A stretch of 36,432 bases of DNA, from assembly GCA_016209145.1 (NCBI GenBank), contig JACQWT010000166.1, positions 1-36,432 of the forward strand, read 5' to 3'. How positions within the stretch are numbered: the first letter of the stretch is position 1; each line of letters opens with the position of its first letter. The notes under the pieces were generated by a model. It was not told the DNA's origin. It saw only the letters and a program-made list of their open reading frames with translations, and made no database searches. The stretch comes from Deltaproteobacteria bacterium (GTDB lineage Bacteria; Myxococcota_A; Polyangia; Polyangiales; Polyangiaceae). The translations under genes were made by a program, and so were the position numbers. This document shows, one piece after another, positions 1-8,327 of this stretch.

Positions 1-31
1 CACGAGCACGCTCGCAGTTGCGTCTCGGTGT

Positions 32-54
32 CCCCTCTCCCTCCGGGAGAGGGG
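32..54. repeat. GC-rich hairpin repeat (ctctccc/gggagag type)
   Basis: A perfect inverted repeat with 10-bp arms (CCCCTCTCCC and GGGGAGAGGG read on opposite strands) closes over a 3-nt loop TCC. It is followed by caggggtgaggg. Short dispersed hairpins of this kind are common between genes in GC-rich environmental bacteria. No gene is visible in bases 1-155. Confidence 0.6.
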
Positions 55-138
55 CAGGGGTGAGGGTAACGATCCTGCCGGCGTCACGGATCCCGCAGTC
101 TCGCGAGATCACGCCTCCCGACTTCCGGCCAAGAGCGC

Positions 139-159
139 TTCTCCCCGACACACTCCTAG
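139..159 (+). repeat. Degenerate right end of the 121-bp element
   Basis: The sequence ttctccccgacacactcctag closely resembles the right terminus of the adjacent intact element (tttctccgacacactcctag), with a small length difference. The bases just upstream (caagagcgc) also resemble the element interior (cgagcacgc). It ends at the same CTAG where the intact copy starts, so it is probably an older, decayed copy. Confidence 0.5.
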
Positions 160-276
160 GAGTCTGTCGGAGAAAAAACTAAGTGCGCGGAATTGTTCGG
201 TTCCAGCGTCAGAGTAAAGTGAGCGATTTCGATAACTTGGACCATTTCGAGCACGCTTTCTCCGACACACTCCTAG
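156..276 (+). mobile_element. 121-bp MITE-like element, copy 1
   Basis: The element runs from CTAG to CTAG. Just inside are terminal inverted repeats of 16 bp (GAGTCTGTCGGAGAAA at the left; the right end reads GAGTGTGTCGGAGAAA on the other strand), with one mismatch. The CTAG at each end may be a duplicated palindromic target. The interior has no complete gene, only an open stretch of about 31 codons (from 183) that continues into the next gene by chance. A copy identical at every base lies inverted at 36178-36298. Identity of the two copies implies recent movement, presumably by a transposase elsewhere in the genome. The parent IS family was not identified. Confidence 0.8.
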
Positions 277-368
277 GGGACGGCGAGCGCTTGCCGCGAG
301 CGGCGCGCCGTGCAAAATGCTCCCCCACCATGACCGCGCCTGGGTCGGCCACGGGGAGGCATTCAATC

Positions 369-974
369 ATGCGACAGTGGCGAAGTGCTGGGTTGCTGCT
401 CTGCGGCGTTGCTCTGGCGATGGCCGCCACCGCCACCTGCGGTGGGGACGGCGGTGTCCAGGTGGCTCCCACCCCCGGGGCGGGTGGCACGGGACACGGG
501 GGGGCAGGCGGCGCGGCGCCTTGCCGGTCCGGGACGAGCGCGTGCGACGGCAAGTGCGTCAGCACGAAGCTCGATCCCGAGAACTGCGGCAAGTGCGGCA
601 ACGCCTGCGCCGAGGGCGAACTGTGCTCCGTGGGCCAGTGCGGCGTCGCGTGCCTGGGCGGCAGCGTGCAGTGCGGTGAGCTGTGCGTGAACACGAGCCT
701 CGATCCGAAGAACTGCGGCGCGTGCGGCAAGACCTGCGCCGGCGCAGAGGTGTGCTCGGCCGGAGGGTGCGGGATCAAGTGCGTGGGCGGCACGTCGCTG
801 TGCGGCGCGAAGTGCGTGGACTCGAGCACCGACCCCGCCAACTGCGGCGCCTGCGACAACGTCTGCGCCGAGGGTGAGGTCTGGGGAGCGGGTCGGAGTG
901 GGTTGCGGGCGCCAGCCCGCGCTGTCAACTTCAACGTCGCGGTGCTGCGTCACGGGCTACGGCGCCTCAGCTAA
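369..974 (+). pseudogene. Stig1-repeat lipoprotein, 3'-truncated
   Basis: The 201-residue product starts with a lipoprotein signal whose lipobox ends TATC (Cys24), then a Gly/Pro-rich linker. Three full Cys-rich repeats of about 40 residues follow, of the pattern C-x-G-x-C-V-x(4)-DP-x-NCG-x-CG-x-C, and a fourth that is incomplete. Such Stig1-like repeats are frequent in secreted myxobacterial proteins, and their function is unknown. In the fourth repeat the expected EVCSAGxCG becomes EVWGAGRSG and the pattern is then lost, so the 3' part has probably been replaced or frameshifted. ATG 369 was chosen because ggggagg lies about 9 nt upstream. The longer ORF from 183 runs through the MITE and is artefactual. 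Confidence 0.6.
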
Positions 975-1102
975 AATCCGCAACACCCCTTCCCGCCTTC
1001 ATGTTTCTCGTTCTTTCATCGAGCTGCCGAAGTAGCGAACAAGCATGAAAACAGGACCGATGCGCGCGCTGGCGCTACGTCGGTGCGAAAGTAGGCCTAG
1101 GC

Positions 1103-1142
1103 GCGGCCCCGCAGACATAGTCGAACTATTTCAAGGGGCCGC
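1103..1142 (+). other. Nested inverted repeat in the gap before mntA
   Basis: Outer arms GCGGCCCC/GGGGCCGC (8 bp) enclose an inner pair ATAGT/ACTAT around CGA. The intergenic space 975-1260 has no other gene that I can support. The structure could be a terminator without a U-tract, an operator or chance. Confidence 0.3.
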
Positions 1143-1221
1143 AACGACGGCCGGCGACGCGGATCGCCGATGCCGGCGACGGGAGGTGATTCCTGCTCAG
1201 GCTCGCAGGCCCTGTCGCTGG

Positions 1222-1250
1222 TTGCCGTGCCTCGACCGCTCTGCAATACT
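1222..1250 (+). promoter_or_regulatory. Possible sigma70-like promoter for mntA-hepT
   Basis: TTGCCG and AATACT are separated by 17 nt, and the -10 is preceded by TGC in extended -10 fashion. The predicted start would lie only a few bases before the ATG at 1261, giving almost no leader, which fits the absence of a Shine-Dalgarno sequence there. Confidence 0.3.
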
Positions 1251-1260
1251 CGTTGGTGCA

Positions 1261-1665
1261 ATGGAGCGGATACCGTCCGTCGAGACGATGCGGCGCGTCC
1301 TTGCCGCTGCGCCCGGCGTGCGGCTTGGCGTGCTGTTCGGCTCGCTTGCGCGAGGGACGAGCCACGCCGGATCCGACATCGATCTAGCGGTGATCGCCCG
1401 CGGGGTGGATTTGCTCGATCTAGGCCGGCGCGTGAGCAGCGAGCTCGGCTGCGACGTGGACGTTGTGTCAGCCGACAGTGACCATATCCCGTTGCTCGAT
1501 GCGCTCGTTCGAGACGGCATCGTCGTCTTCGAATCGCATCGTGGCGCCGGGGCGCAGTGGCGGGCCAACGCGATCGCGTCCCTCGAGATCGATCGGCCAT
1601 GGTTCGCGCACATGCGGGACGCTTATCTCCGACGGGTCGCCCGGCGCGGTGTGCTGCATGGTTGA
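1261..1665 (+). CDS. mntA: MntA-type nucleotidyltransferase antitoxin
   Basis: This 134-residue minimal nucleotidyltransferase shows the exact family signature GSX10DXD (G27-S28 to D39-I-D41, in GSLARGTSHAGSDIDL). In characterised HepT/MntA systems the antitoxin AMPylates a tyrosine of the HEPN toxin and silences it. The gene overlaps the toxin by 8 bp, as usual for this pair. The tracked ORF extends upstream to 1045, but homology-like sequence begins at MERIPSVE, so ATG 1261 is preferred. There is no clear ribosome site at this start. Function is assigned by motif and neighbour. Confidence 0.85.
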   Translation: MERIPSVETMRRVLAAAPGVRLGVLFGSLARGTSHAGSDIDLAVIARGVDLLDLGRRVSSELGCDVDVVSADSDHIPLLDALVRDGIVVFESHRGAGAQWRANAIASLEIDRPWFAHMRDAYLRRVARRGVLHG

Positions 1666-2107
1666 TCCGGGTGTCGTCGCAGCGAAGCTGGCGGAGCTTG
1701 CGGGCCGCATGGTGCGCGTCCGGGCACGCTGCCCGCCCACCGCCGCCGAGCTCATGCACGACCAGGATGCCCTGGAGATCATTGCGTTCAACTTGATGCT
1801 GAGCGTTCAGGCGTGCCTGGACATCGCCAGCCACGTCATCGCCGACGAAGGCTGGCCGCCCGCGACGTCGCTCGCGCAGGCGTTCGGACGACTGCACGAG
1901 CACGGGCTCCTGAGCCGCGAGACAGCGGACGCTCTCGGGCGGGCCGCCGGGCTGCGCAACGTCCTGGCCCACGGCTACGCCGGGGTCAACGTGGAGCTGG
2001 TCCACGCGGCGGCACGCGAGGGGATCGAGGATCTCGATCGGTTCGCGCGCGAGGTCGCTGCATGGACGGGGGCGAGAGGCTCCGGGACGGAGCGTGGCGG
2101 CGGCTAG
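1658..2107 (+). CDS. hepT: HepT-family HEPN ribonuclease toxin
   Basis: The 149-residue, mostly helical protein carries the HEPN signature RX4HXY (R100, H105, Y107 in RNVLAHGY), which is the RNase active site plus the tyrosine targeted by MntA in the family. The ATG lies inside the last codons of mntA (catggttga), so the two are translationally coupled. Known HepT toxins cleave RNA, and tRNA in at least one studied system; the target here cannot be read from sequence. A lipase gene starts 31 nt downstream on the same strand, so read-through is possible. Confidence 0.85.
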   Translation: MVDPGVVAAKLAELAGRMVRVRARCPPTAAELMHDQDALEIIAFNLMLSVQACLDIASHVIADEGWPPATSLAQAFGRLHEHGLLSRETADALGRAAGLRNVLAHGYAGVNVELVHAAAREGIEDLDRFAREVAAWTGARGSGTERGGG

Positions 2108-2138
2108 CAAGCCATCCCGCAAGGGGCGAGCTCGTACC

Positions 2139-4862
2139 ATGCCCAAGCATTGCCTACGGTTCCTTGCTTTCGTCCTGGCGGCGCTCGCCGCGGCGTGCAG
2201 CCTTGAGCTCGATCCACGGCCCTCGCCGCCCACGATTGCGCGCTTCGACCCGTCGGCCGGCGTCATTCCGATGCCCTCCGACGTCGTCGTGGACGACGAG
2301 ACCGGGCACATCGGTTTGCCCATCGCCGCCGGCATGACTCCGGCCGAGCAGGACTTGCGCGCGTTCCTCAACGAGGGCAAGGCATGGTCGACCGCCTTCG
2401 CCGCCTCCGTGGAGTTCAGCGGGCCGGTCGACCGGCACAGCGTCACGGCACAGTCGTTCCAGCTCTGGGACTTTGGCGCCGCGCCGGCACCGATCGAGTG
2501 GCGCTGGGACGACGATCGGCCGGCGGGCTACGAGGGCCCGATCGTAGTGATCGAGGAGGGCGGCACGACGCTGCGCGTCGATCCCCCGCGCGCCGGCTGG
2601 GCCCGCGGCGGTCGCTACGTGCTCTTCGTGCGTGGCGGCGCCGGCGGCGTGCGCGACAGCGCGGGCCTGCCCGTGCAATGTGACAAGATCTTCTACTTCG
2701 TGCGGCTGCCCGTACCGCTCGACCGGCCCGAGAACCAGCGCGCCTTCCCCGGCGCGACGCGCGCCGAGCGGCTGGAGGTCGCGGGCCGACTTGAGAAGAT
2801 ACGACGCAAGCTCGATCCCTTCTTCCGCTACTTCGAGGGCGCCAAGCTGCCGGCCTCAGAGCGCATCGGGCGCGACGAGATCGTGGCCCTGTGGAGCTTT
2901 GCGGTCACGACCGAGACCGAGCTCGCCATGGACCCTGCCTCGCAGCGCATGCCCCTGCCCGTCGATCTGCTGGTCGATCCTCAGACCGGCCTCGTCGATC
3001 TGCCCGCGGCGCCCTGGGACAGCCAGATCGAGGCCGACGCCAAGAGCCAGCTCCGCAAGCTGAGCGGCTTCGGTCTCTCGGCCAACTTGCTCTTCGAGCT
3101 CACGGCCGCCGTCGATCCGGCCACCGCAAGCCCGCAGAGCATCCAGCTCTTCCGGCTGGGCGACGCTCCGGCCGAGGTTCCCCTGGAGCGCATCGAGGTC
3201 ATGGCCGAAGAGGGCTCGGCGCCCTGCCAGCAGGCCCCGGTAGCCGAGGGCTGTAAGCACCTCGTGCTGGTCGTCCGCGACGAGGCGCTGCCGCTTGCGC
3301 CCGCTGCGAGCTACGCGCTCGTCGTGCGCGACGGGCTGCGCGCGGCGGACGGCGGCCCCATCCGCCCCATGCTCATCGGCCACTTGATGCGCGCCGAGCA
3401 TCCGCTCGTCGTGGACGGCGTGAGCCAGCTAGGCTCGGTCCCCGACGATCTGGCGGGGCGCCTGGAGCTCTCCCGCGCTAGGATGGCTGGTTTGCTGGGC
3501 CAGATCGGCCGCGAGGGCATCATCACGGCCTGGCCCTTCACCACGATGGACGCCGCGTCGCGGCTCCAGGACGCGTTTGGCACGGCCGAGCGGCTCGGCA
3601 CCCCGGTCGATCTTCTCGACATCAAGTGGAAGACCCTGGACGCGTTCAACAAGGACGAGGCGTTCGAGAGCCTTTTTCCCGGCGTGGCGGCACAGGCGGT
3701 GCGCGAGGTGTACGCTTTGCGCCTTGCGGGCGTGGCGCGGGTCGTCGAGGGTGCCATCCGCTCGCCCTACCTGCTCGACCGCACGACGCGCCGCCTGCGG
3801 GCCGACGGCGGCTACGAGCTCGAGGACGTGCGCTTCGTCATGACCATCCCCGAATCGGCCGGTGTGCAGCACCCCCCGCCGGTCGTGATCTTCGCCCACG
3901 CCATCGTCACCGACCGGCGCTTCGTCCTGACCATCGCCGGCGAGCTGGCCCAGCGCGGCTATGCCGCCATCGCCATCGATCTGCCCTTCCATGGCGAGCG
4001 GATCGCCTGCGTGGAATCGAGCCTGGTCGCGATCCCCAACTTCCTGTCCGAGGAGCTAAAGGATCTGCTCGGCTTCCACGATGGTCTCATCATGCTGCCG
4101 CCCTGCCTGTCGGGTAAGAAGGCGAGCTGCAGCCCCACCGGAGAGTGCCTCGACGCGAACGGAAACCCCGAGCCCTTCAACAGCTTCCTGACGCTCGCGG
4201 GCAAGCCGGCCGTGGTCGATCTGAAGCCCGCCTCGGGCGCCGCGTTCCTCGACATCAACGACATCCCCTACATCAACGACCACTTCGTGCAGGCGCTGGC
4301 CGACCTCGGCGCGCTCAAGCGCGTCCTGCGCGGCGCCGACTGGGAGAAGGCCACGGGCTATCCCATCCGCACCGATCGGTTCTACCTCGCCGGCCAGTCG
4401 CTCGGGGCCATAGTGGGGAGCGTGGTTGCCGCCCTCGATCCGGACACCGAGCGCGCGGTGCTCAACGTGCCGGGCGCGGATCTGGTCGATCTGTTCATGG
4501 ATTCGACCTACTTCCGGCCCCTGTTCGACGACTTCTTCGCGCGCGAGCAGATCGCCCCGGGCAGCTTCGAGCAGGAGCGGCTGCTCGACGTGGCCCGCTG
4601 GCTCATCGATTCGGTCGATCCGCAGGCGGTGGCGCACCTGTACCAGAGCAACGGCACGCCGGCACTCATCCAGATCGACAGTGGTGCTCCCGGCGGCGAC
4701 ATCATCATTCCCAACCGCACCACGCGCCTCTTGCAGCGCATCAGTGGGCTGCCGATGCGCGAGTACGACTCCATCCTGCACGCCGATCTCGTGGTGCCCG
4801 GGCTCGGCGACAAGATGCTCCAGGACATGGCGCGCTTTCTCGCGGGCGAGATCGACCAATGA
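2139..4862 (+). CDS. Surface lipase/esterase lipoprotein (VolA / Pla-1-like)
   Basis: The 907-residue protein begins with a lipoprotein signal (FLAFVLAALAAAC). A segment starting RFDPSAGVIPMPSDVVV follows, typical of the N-terminal domain of bacterial extracellular lipases. Ig-like or beta-rich stretches lead to a C-terminal alpha/beta-hydrolase domain, with a strand reading VVIFAHAI. The nucleophile elbow GQSLG puts the catalytic Ser at residue 754, and a likely catalytic His is H881 in LHADLVVPG. The stop overlaps the ATG of a FadL homologue (ATGA). In Vibrio the lipase VolA is linked to FadL and feeds it fatty acids, and the same division of labour is inferred here. ATG 2139 is preferred over 2094 because it opens directly into the signal peptide. 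Confidence 0.8.
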   Translation: MPKHCLRFLAFVLAALAAACSLELDPRPSPPTIARFDPSAGVIPMPSDVVVDDETGHIGLPIAAGMTPAEQDLRAFLNEGKAWSTAFAASVEFSGPVDRHSVTAQSFQLWDFGAAPAPIEWRWDDDRPAGYEGPIVVIEEGGTTLRVDPPRAGWARGGRYVLFVRGGAGGVRDSAGLPVQCDKIFYFVRLPVPLDRPENQRAFPGATRAERLEVAGRLEKIRRKLDPFFRYFEGAKLPASERIGRDEIVALWSFAVTTETELAMDPASQRMPLPVDLLVDPQTGLVDLPAAPWDSQIEADAKSQLRKLSGFGLSANLLFELTAAVDPATASPQSIQLFRLGDAPAEVPLERIEVMAEEGSAPCQQAPVAEGCKHLVLVVRDEALPLAPAASYALVVRDGLRAADGGPIRPMLIGHLMRAEHPLVVDGVSQLGSVPDDLAGRLELSRARMAGLLGQIGREGIITAWPFTTMDAASRLQDAFGTAERLGTPVDLLDIKWKTLDAFNKDEAFESLFPGVAAQAVREVYALRLAGVARVVEGAIRSPYLLDRTTRRLRADGGYELEDVRFVMTIPESAGVQHPPPVVIFAHAIVTDRRFVLTIAGELAQRGYAAIAIDLPFHGERIACVESSLVAIPNFLSEELKDLLGFHDGLIMLPPCLSGKKASCSPTGECLDANGNPEPFNSFLTLAGKPAVVDLKPASGAAFLDINDIPYINDHFVQALADLGALKRVLRGADWEKATGYPIRTDRFYLAGQSLGAIVGSVVAALDPDTERAVLNVPGADLVDLFMDSTYFRPLFDDFFAREQIAPGSFEQERLLDVARWLIDSVDPQAVAHLYQSNGTPALIQIDSGAPGGDIIIPNRTTRLLQRISGLPMREYDSILHADLVVPGLGDKMLQDMARFLAGEIDQ

Positions 4863-6106
4863 CGGCGCTCGCGCGGCGCGCCTTCCTCTCGACGCTGGCC
4901 TTCTCGTGCGCCTCGGCGCTTCCAGTCGCAGCGCGCGCCGGCGGCTTCGAGGTGGCGCAGCAGAGCGCCATGGCCGCCGGCACGGGCGGCGCCGCGACGG
5001 GGCGTGTCGACCACGCGGCCGCGGCCTGGTTCTGCCCGGCAGCGCTGGCGGACGGCGGCGGGCTACGCACCGAGCTCGGCGTGACTTTCGCGCTGGTCGC
5101 CATCCACGCCGCGTCCCTGCCGCAGGCTCCCGAGGCACCCTGGGAAGCCGACACCGAGAGTCCGGTCGCGACGCCGGCCTACCTGTACGCGAGCTACGCC
5201 TGGGCCGACTGGGCGGCCGGCCTGGCGGTCAACACGCCGTTCGGCAGCCGGATCGACTGGCCCCAGGGCTGGGCGCAGCGCTTCGACGTCGTCTCGTCGC
5301 AAATCCAGTTCCTGCGCCTCTCGCCCCTGGTTGCCTACCGTCTCGGGCCGGTGCACCTCGGCGCCGGCCCGCAGATCGACATCGGGCGCCTGTACGTCAA
5401 GCGGGCCACCAACCACATCGTGGAGGAAGGCTCGTCCGCCATGGTGCTGAGCGGCGTGGGCGCGGGCGCGCACCTGTCGGCCTTTGCCGCGCTGGGCGAG
5501 CATGTGGGCCTCGGTCTGAGCTACCGCAGCCGGGCGGATGTGGCGTTGTCCGGCGACGCCGACTTCAACGTGCCCGAACCCCTGGCGGCGAGCTACCCCG
5601 ATCAGCACGTCTCGGCCGACTTCGCGCTGCCGGATCGGATCGCCGCCGGGCTCGCGCTCAAGGCCGGGCCGGTGCGCGGCCTGCTCGATCTTTCGCTGAC
5701 GCTGTGGTCGGTCAACGACGAGCTCGCCATCGACTTCGAGGATCCGGCCACCGCCGACCGCCGGCAGGTGAACGATTGGCGCAACAGCCTCGCCCTGCGC
5801 GGCGGCGTGGAGTGGGCGCCCGCGGCGGAGCTCGTGCTGCGCGCCGGCTTCTACGGCGACGGCATTCCGGGCGCGCCGCCGCCCGAGGAGCGCCTCTCGC
5901 CTTCGTCGCCGGGCTCGGTTCGCATCGCCGCAACGGGCGGCGTCACGGGCAACATCTCCTCGTTCCTCTCGGTCGACGCGTTTTACGAGCACATGCGCCT
6001 CATCGAGCGCGCATCGAGCAGCGAGGACGCCCCGCTCGCGAGCTATCGCGGCTACGCCCACGTCTTCGGCCTGGCGCTTCGCGCTCATGCCGGGGGCAAG
6101 CCCTGA
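4859..6106 (+). CDS. FadL/OmpP1/TodX-family outer-membrane transporter
   Basis: The 415-residue protein has a signal peptide (cleavage likely after AARA) and then the FadL-like mature N-terminus GGFEVAQQSAMAAGTGGAAT. Next comes the region equivalent to the family's 'NPAALA' motif, here WFCPAALA. The rest alternates short amphipathic strands, fitting a 14-strand beta barrel with an N-terminal hatch. FadL proteins admit long-chain fatty acids or other hydrophobic molecules through the outer membrane. The ATGA overlap with the upstream lipase implies coupled expression and a joint role in using external lipids. The exact substrate cannot be read from sequence. Confidence 0.8.
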   Translation: MTALARRAFLSTLAFSCASALPVAARAGGFEVAQQSAMAAGTGGAATGRVDHAAAAWFCPAALADGGGLRTELGVTFALVAIHAASLPQAPEAPWEADTESPVATPAYLYASYAWADWAAGLAVNTPFGSRIDWPQGWAQRFDVVSSQIQFLRLSPLVAYRLGPVHLGAGPQIDIGRLYVKRATNHIVEEGSSAMVLSGVGAGAHLSAFAALGEHVGLGLSYRSRADVALSGDADFNVPEPLAASYPDQHVSADFALPDRIAAGLALKAGPVRGLLDLSLTLWSVNDELAIDFEDPATADRRQVNDWRNSLALRGGVEWAPAAELVLRAGFYGDGIPGAPPPEERLSPSSPGSVRIAATGGVTGNISSFLSVDAFYEHMRLIERASSSEDAPLASYRGYAHVFGLALRAHAGGKP

Positions 6107-6116
6107 CGCGTGCCGG

Positions 6117-7031
6117 CTACTGCTTGGGGAAGAGCTCCCGGCAGGTGTCGATCACGTCGCAGTCGGCCGCCCCGTCCTCCATGCAGGCCACGAGCTCGGC
6201 GAGCTTGTCGTCCGGCAGCGTCGAGACACGCACCTCGCAGCGGTTCTCGCAGCCGCCGGGGCCGCCGTACTGGTGCTGGGCCATGCACGCCTTCTCGCTC
6301 TCTATCGTGCCATACTGGCCGGTCAGCTTCTCGCAGGTCGCGCCGCCGCTGCAATCGCCGTCCTGCTGGCACGCCGGGGAGCAGCGGCGGCCCACGCAGA
6401 CCAGTGCGGCCTCGCAGCCCGGCCCGTCGATGAAGCACAGCGGCCCGTTCTGGCACACGTCACCGTCGTCGACCTTGCCGTTGCAATCGTCATCGCGCCC
6501 GTTGCACGCCTCGGCCTGGCCGCAAAGCTTGCACGTGGCGGGCGACGGCAGGCAGTAGCCGCCAACCTCGGCCGTGCCGTCCGGGCAGTCCGCGTCGCCC
6601 TTCTCGGCCACGCAGACCAGGGCCCCCAGCGACGGCAGGGCCTGGCAGACGTGGCCCGGGGCGCAGTCGGCGTGCGTCCGGCATGCCTCGCACTGCCCGC
6701 GCGTGCCGCACTTGTCGCCGCAGTCGTCCGAGGGCGCCACGCACTGCTCGGGCGCCTGGCAGCCGCCGGAGGCGAGCTGCACCGCCGCGGAGGCATTGAC
6801 GAGCCCGGCGCCCCGGAAGTTGGAATGGCCGGCGTCGTCCCACTGGCCGAACACCCGATCGATCTTGGTGGCCGTGCTCGCCAGGATGTCGCGCACCTGC
6901 TGGGCGGTAAGCGTCGGCGCGGCGGAAAGCACCAGGCCGACCACGCCGGAGACGAACGGGCAGGCGGAGGAGGTGCCGCCGAAATCGGGCGTGTACTTCG
7001 ATCCGGCCGCCGTGGTCGTGATGGCGTTGTA
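6117..7031 (-). pseudogene. 3' remnant of a subtilisin-like (S8) serine protease
   Basis: The minus-strand reading frame opens after a TAG at 7032-7034 with YNAITTTAAGSKYTPDF. It continues into GTSSACPFVSGVVGL, which holds the catalytic-Ser motif of subtilases, and then AQQVRDILASTATKID. The Asp and His parts of the triad and any signal peptide are missing, so the fragment cannot be an active protease. The C-terminal 200 residues are Cys-rich, with a MopE-like metal-binding motif CNGRDDDCNGKVDDG. A GTG at 6944 is the tracked start but lies inside the conserved domain. The 5' half appears to have been lost next to the end of the WYL gene. Confidence 0.75.
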
Positions 7032-7061
7032 CTACCGCGGCACGCGATCGCTTCCTGCGCC

Positions 7062-8180
7062 TCACCTCGGGGAGCACGTTTCCGACGCCTCGTCGGGGCC
7101 GCGCTGCGGCCCGGCCCGCGCCCTCCGCGTCAGCACCTCAGGCGCGGCCGATCGCGCCCTCTTCGGCCTGCCCCGCACCTCCACCGCCGCGCCGCGGGCG
7201 AGCTTGGCCGCCATCCTGCCTACCTCGGCGCGGACGGCCTTGGCCAGCTCGGGCGGCTCGATCACCGTGGCGCTCGCGCCGAGCGAGAGCACGCGCCGCA
7301 CGATCTCGGGCAGACCGAGCACGGGCAGCCGGCGCACCAGCACCTCGCCGTCCGGCTCCCAGCGGTCCTGCTGCCCGGGGTGCCAGAGCTGCGTGGCGAC
7401 AAGCCGCGAGAGCGGCGGCTCGATGCGGATCGCGGCGGTGGCGAGCTTGCCGCCCCGGAAGGCGCCCCAGCCCGCGACAAGCTCGCGCTCCACGTGCTCG
7501 TGGCACGGCTCGGGGGCGGGCTCGGCGAGCAACTCGACGCCCTCTACCGCGGCGAGGTTGAAGTTGCGCGGCTCGCCCTGGCGCAGCCGGCAGCGAGTGG
7601 CGAGGTAGTACGTGCCGTCGTGGAAGAGCAGGTGGCGCGGCTCCACCACGCGCTCGGTGCGCTCCCCTGACCAGGGGCTCCGGTAGCACAGCCGCAGGCA
7701 GCGGCGGAGCGCCAGCGCGCGCAGCACGGTTTCCAGCGTCTCGCCTCGCACTTGGGACAGGGACGGCAGCATCGCCGACAGCACCCGGCCGAGGTCCGAG
7801 CCGGCAGGCGAGCGCGCCAGCACCTCGGCCTCGACCTTGCTCCAGAAGTCCTCAATGGCCCGCGCGAGCACCGGGGCCGCGGCCGCCGAGATCTGTCCAA
7901 GCAGGCTGCGCGCGAGCGCGAGGGCCGCGACCTCCTCGGCCGAGAGCGGCAGCCGCGGCAGATCGAAGCACGGATCGGTGAGCTTCCACGATCCTTGCGC
8001 TGCGTCGAACACGAGCGGCGCGTGGAAGTCGTCGCGCAGCGCGGCGATCGCCCGCCGAGCCGTCGGGACCGACAGCTCGAAGCGGTCCGCGAGCGCACGC
8101 GCCGTGACCGTGGAGCCGCGCCGCAGCTCCTCGACGAGCCACCAGGCCCTCATCCAGAACAGCCTGCCGTCCGAGGCCAT
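7062..8180 (-). CDS. WYL-domain transcriptional regulator (HTH + WYL)
   Basis: The 372-residue protein has an N-terminal winged helix-turn-helix (VTARALADRFELSVPTARRAIAAL) followed by a WYL domain. That domain contains LRLCYRSPWSGERTERVVEPRHLLFHDGTYYLATRC, where YYL stands at the WYL position. The C-terminal WCX-like segment includes VRRLPVLGLPEIVRRVLSLG. WYL proteins are ligand- or nucleic-acid-sensing regulators of diverse processes. ATG 8180 was chosen over the 549-residue track start because ggaggg lies 6 nt upstream and the HTH starts directly. It is divergent from the glutamine synthetase gene, so it may regulate itself and that gene, but this is inference. Confidence 0.8.
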   Translation of the reverse strand: MASDGRLFWMRAWWLVEELRRGSTVTARALADRFELSVPTARRAIAALRDDFHAPLVFDAAQGSWKLTDPCFDLPRLPLSAEEVAALALARSLLGQISAAAAPVLARAIEDFWSKVEAEVLARSPAGSDLGRVLSAMLPSLSQVRGETLETVLRALALRRCLRLCYRSPWSGERTERVVEPRHLLFHDGTYYLATRCRLRQGEPRNFNLAAVEGVELLAEPAPEPCHEHVERELVAGWGAFRGGKLATAAIRIEPPLSRLVATQLWHPGQQDRWEPDGEVLVRRLPVLGLPEIVRRVLSLGASATVIEPPELAKAVRAEVGRMAAKLARGAAVEVRGRPKRARSAAPEVLTRRARAGPQRGPDEASETCSPR

Positions 8181-8281
8181 GCCGCCCTCCCTTCGTCGCG
8201 GCAATGGGCTTGCCTGACGTGCCGCGACCGCCTCCATGGCAGGTACACCCGAACGGCAAGGGCGCCAACCAACACGGCGAG

Positions 8282-8327
8282 GGCCGGCGCCCTCCGCCAG
8301 CCCCGCGCCCCTGCCTGGGTGCCGGCC
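8282..8327. promoter_or_regulatory. Inverted repeat in the WYL-glnA divergent region
   Basis: GGCCGGCGCCC and GGGTGCCGGCC can form an 11-bp stem with one G-U pair over a 24-nt loop. It sits in the 292-bp space 8181-8472 between the divergent genes and could be an operator or a leader structure of either. No other feature is clear in this gap. Confidence 0.3.

Noticed and set aside
99-108. TCTCGCGAGA palindrome
   Set aside because: A lone 10-bp GC-rich palindrome with no nearby gene start to support an operator.
1097-2446. 449-residue minus-strand ORF opposite mntA-hepT
   Set aside because: It is Arg/Ala-rich with no domain, and lies antisense to two genes with clear catalytic motifs. It is a GC-rich shadow frame.
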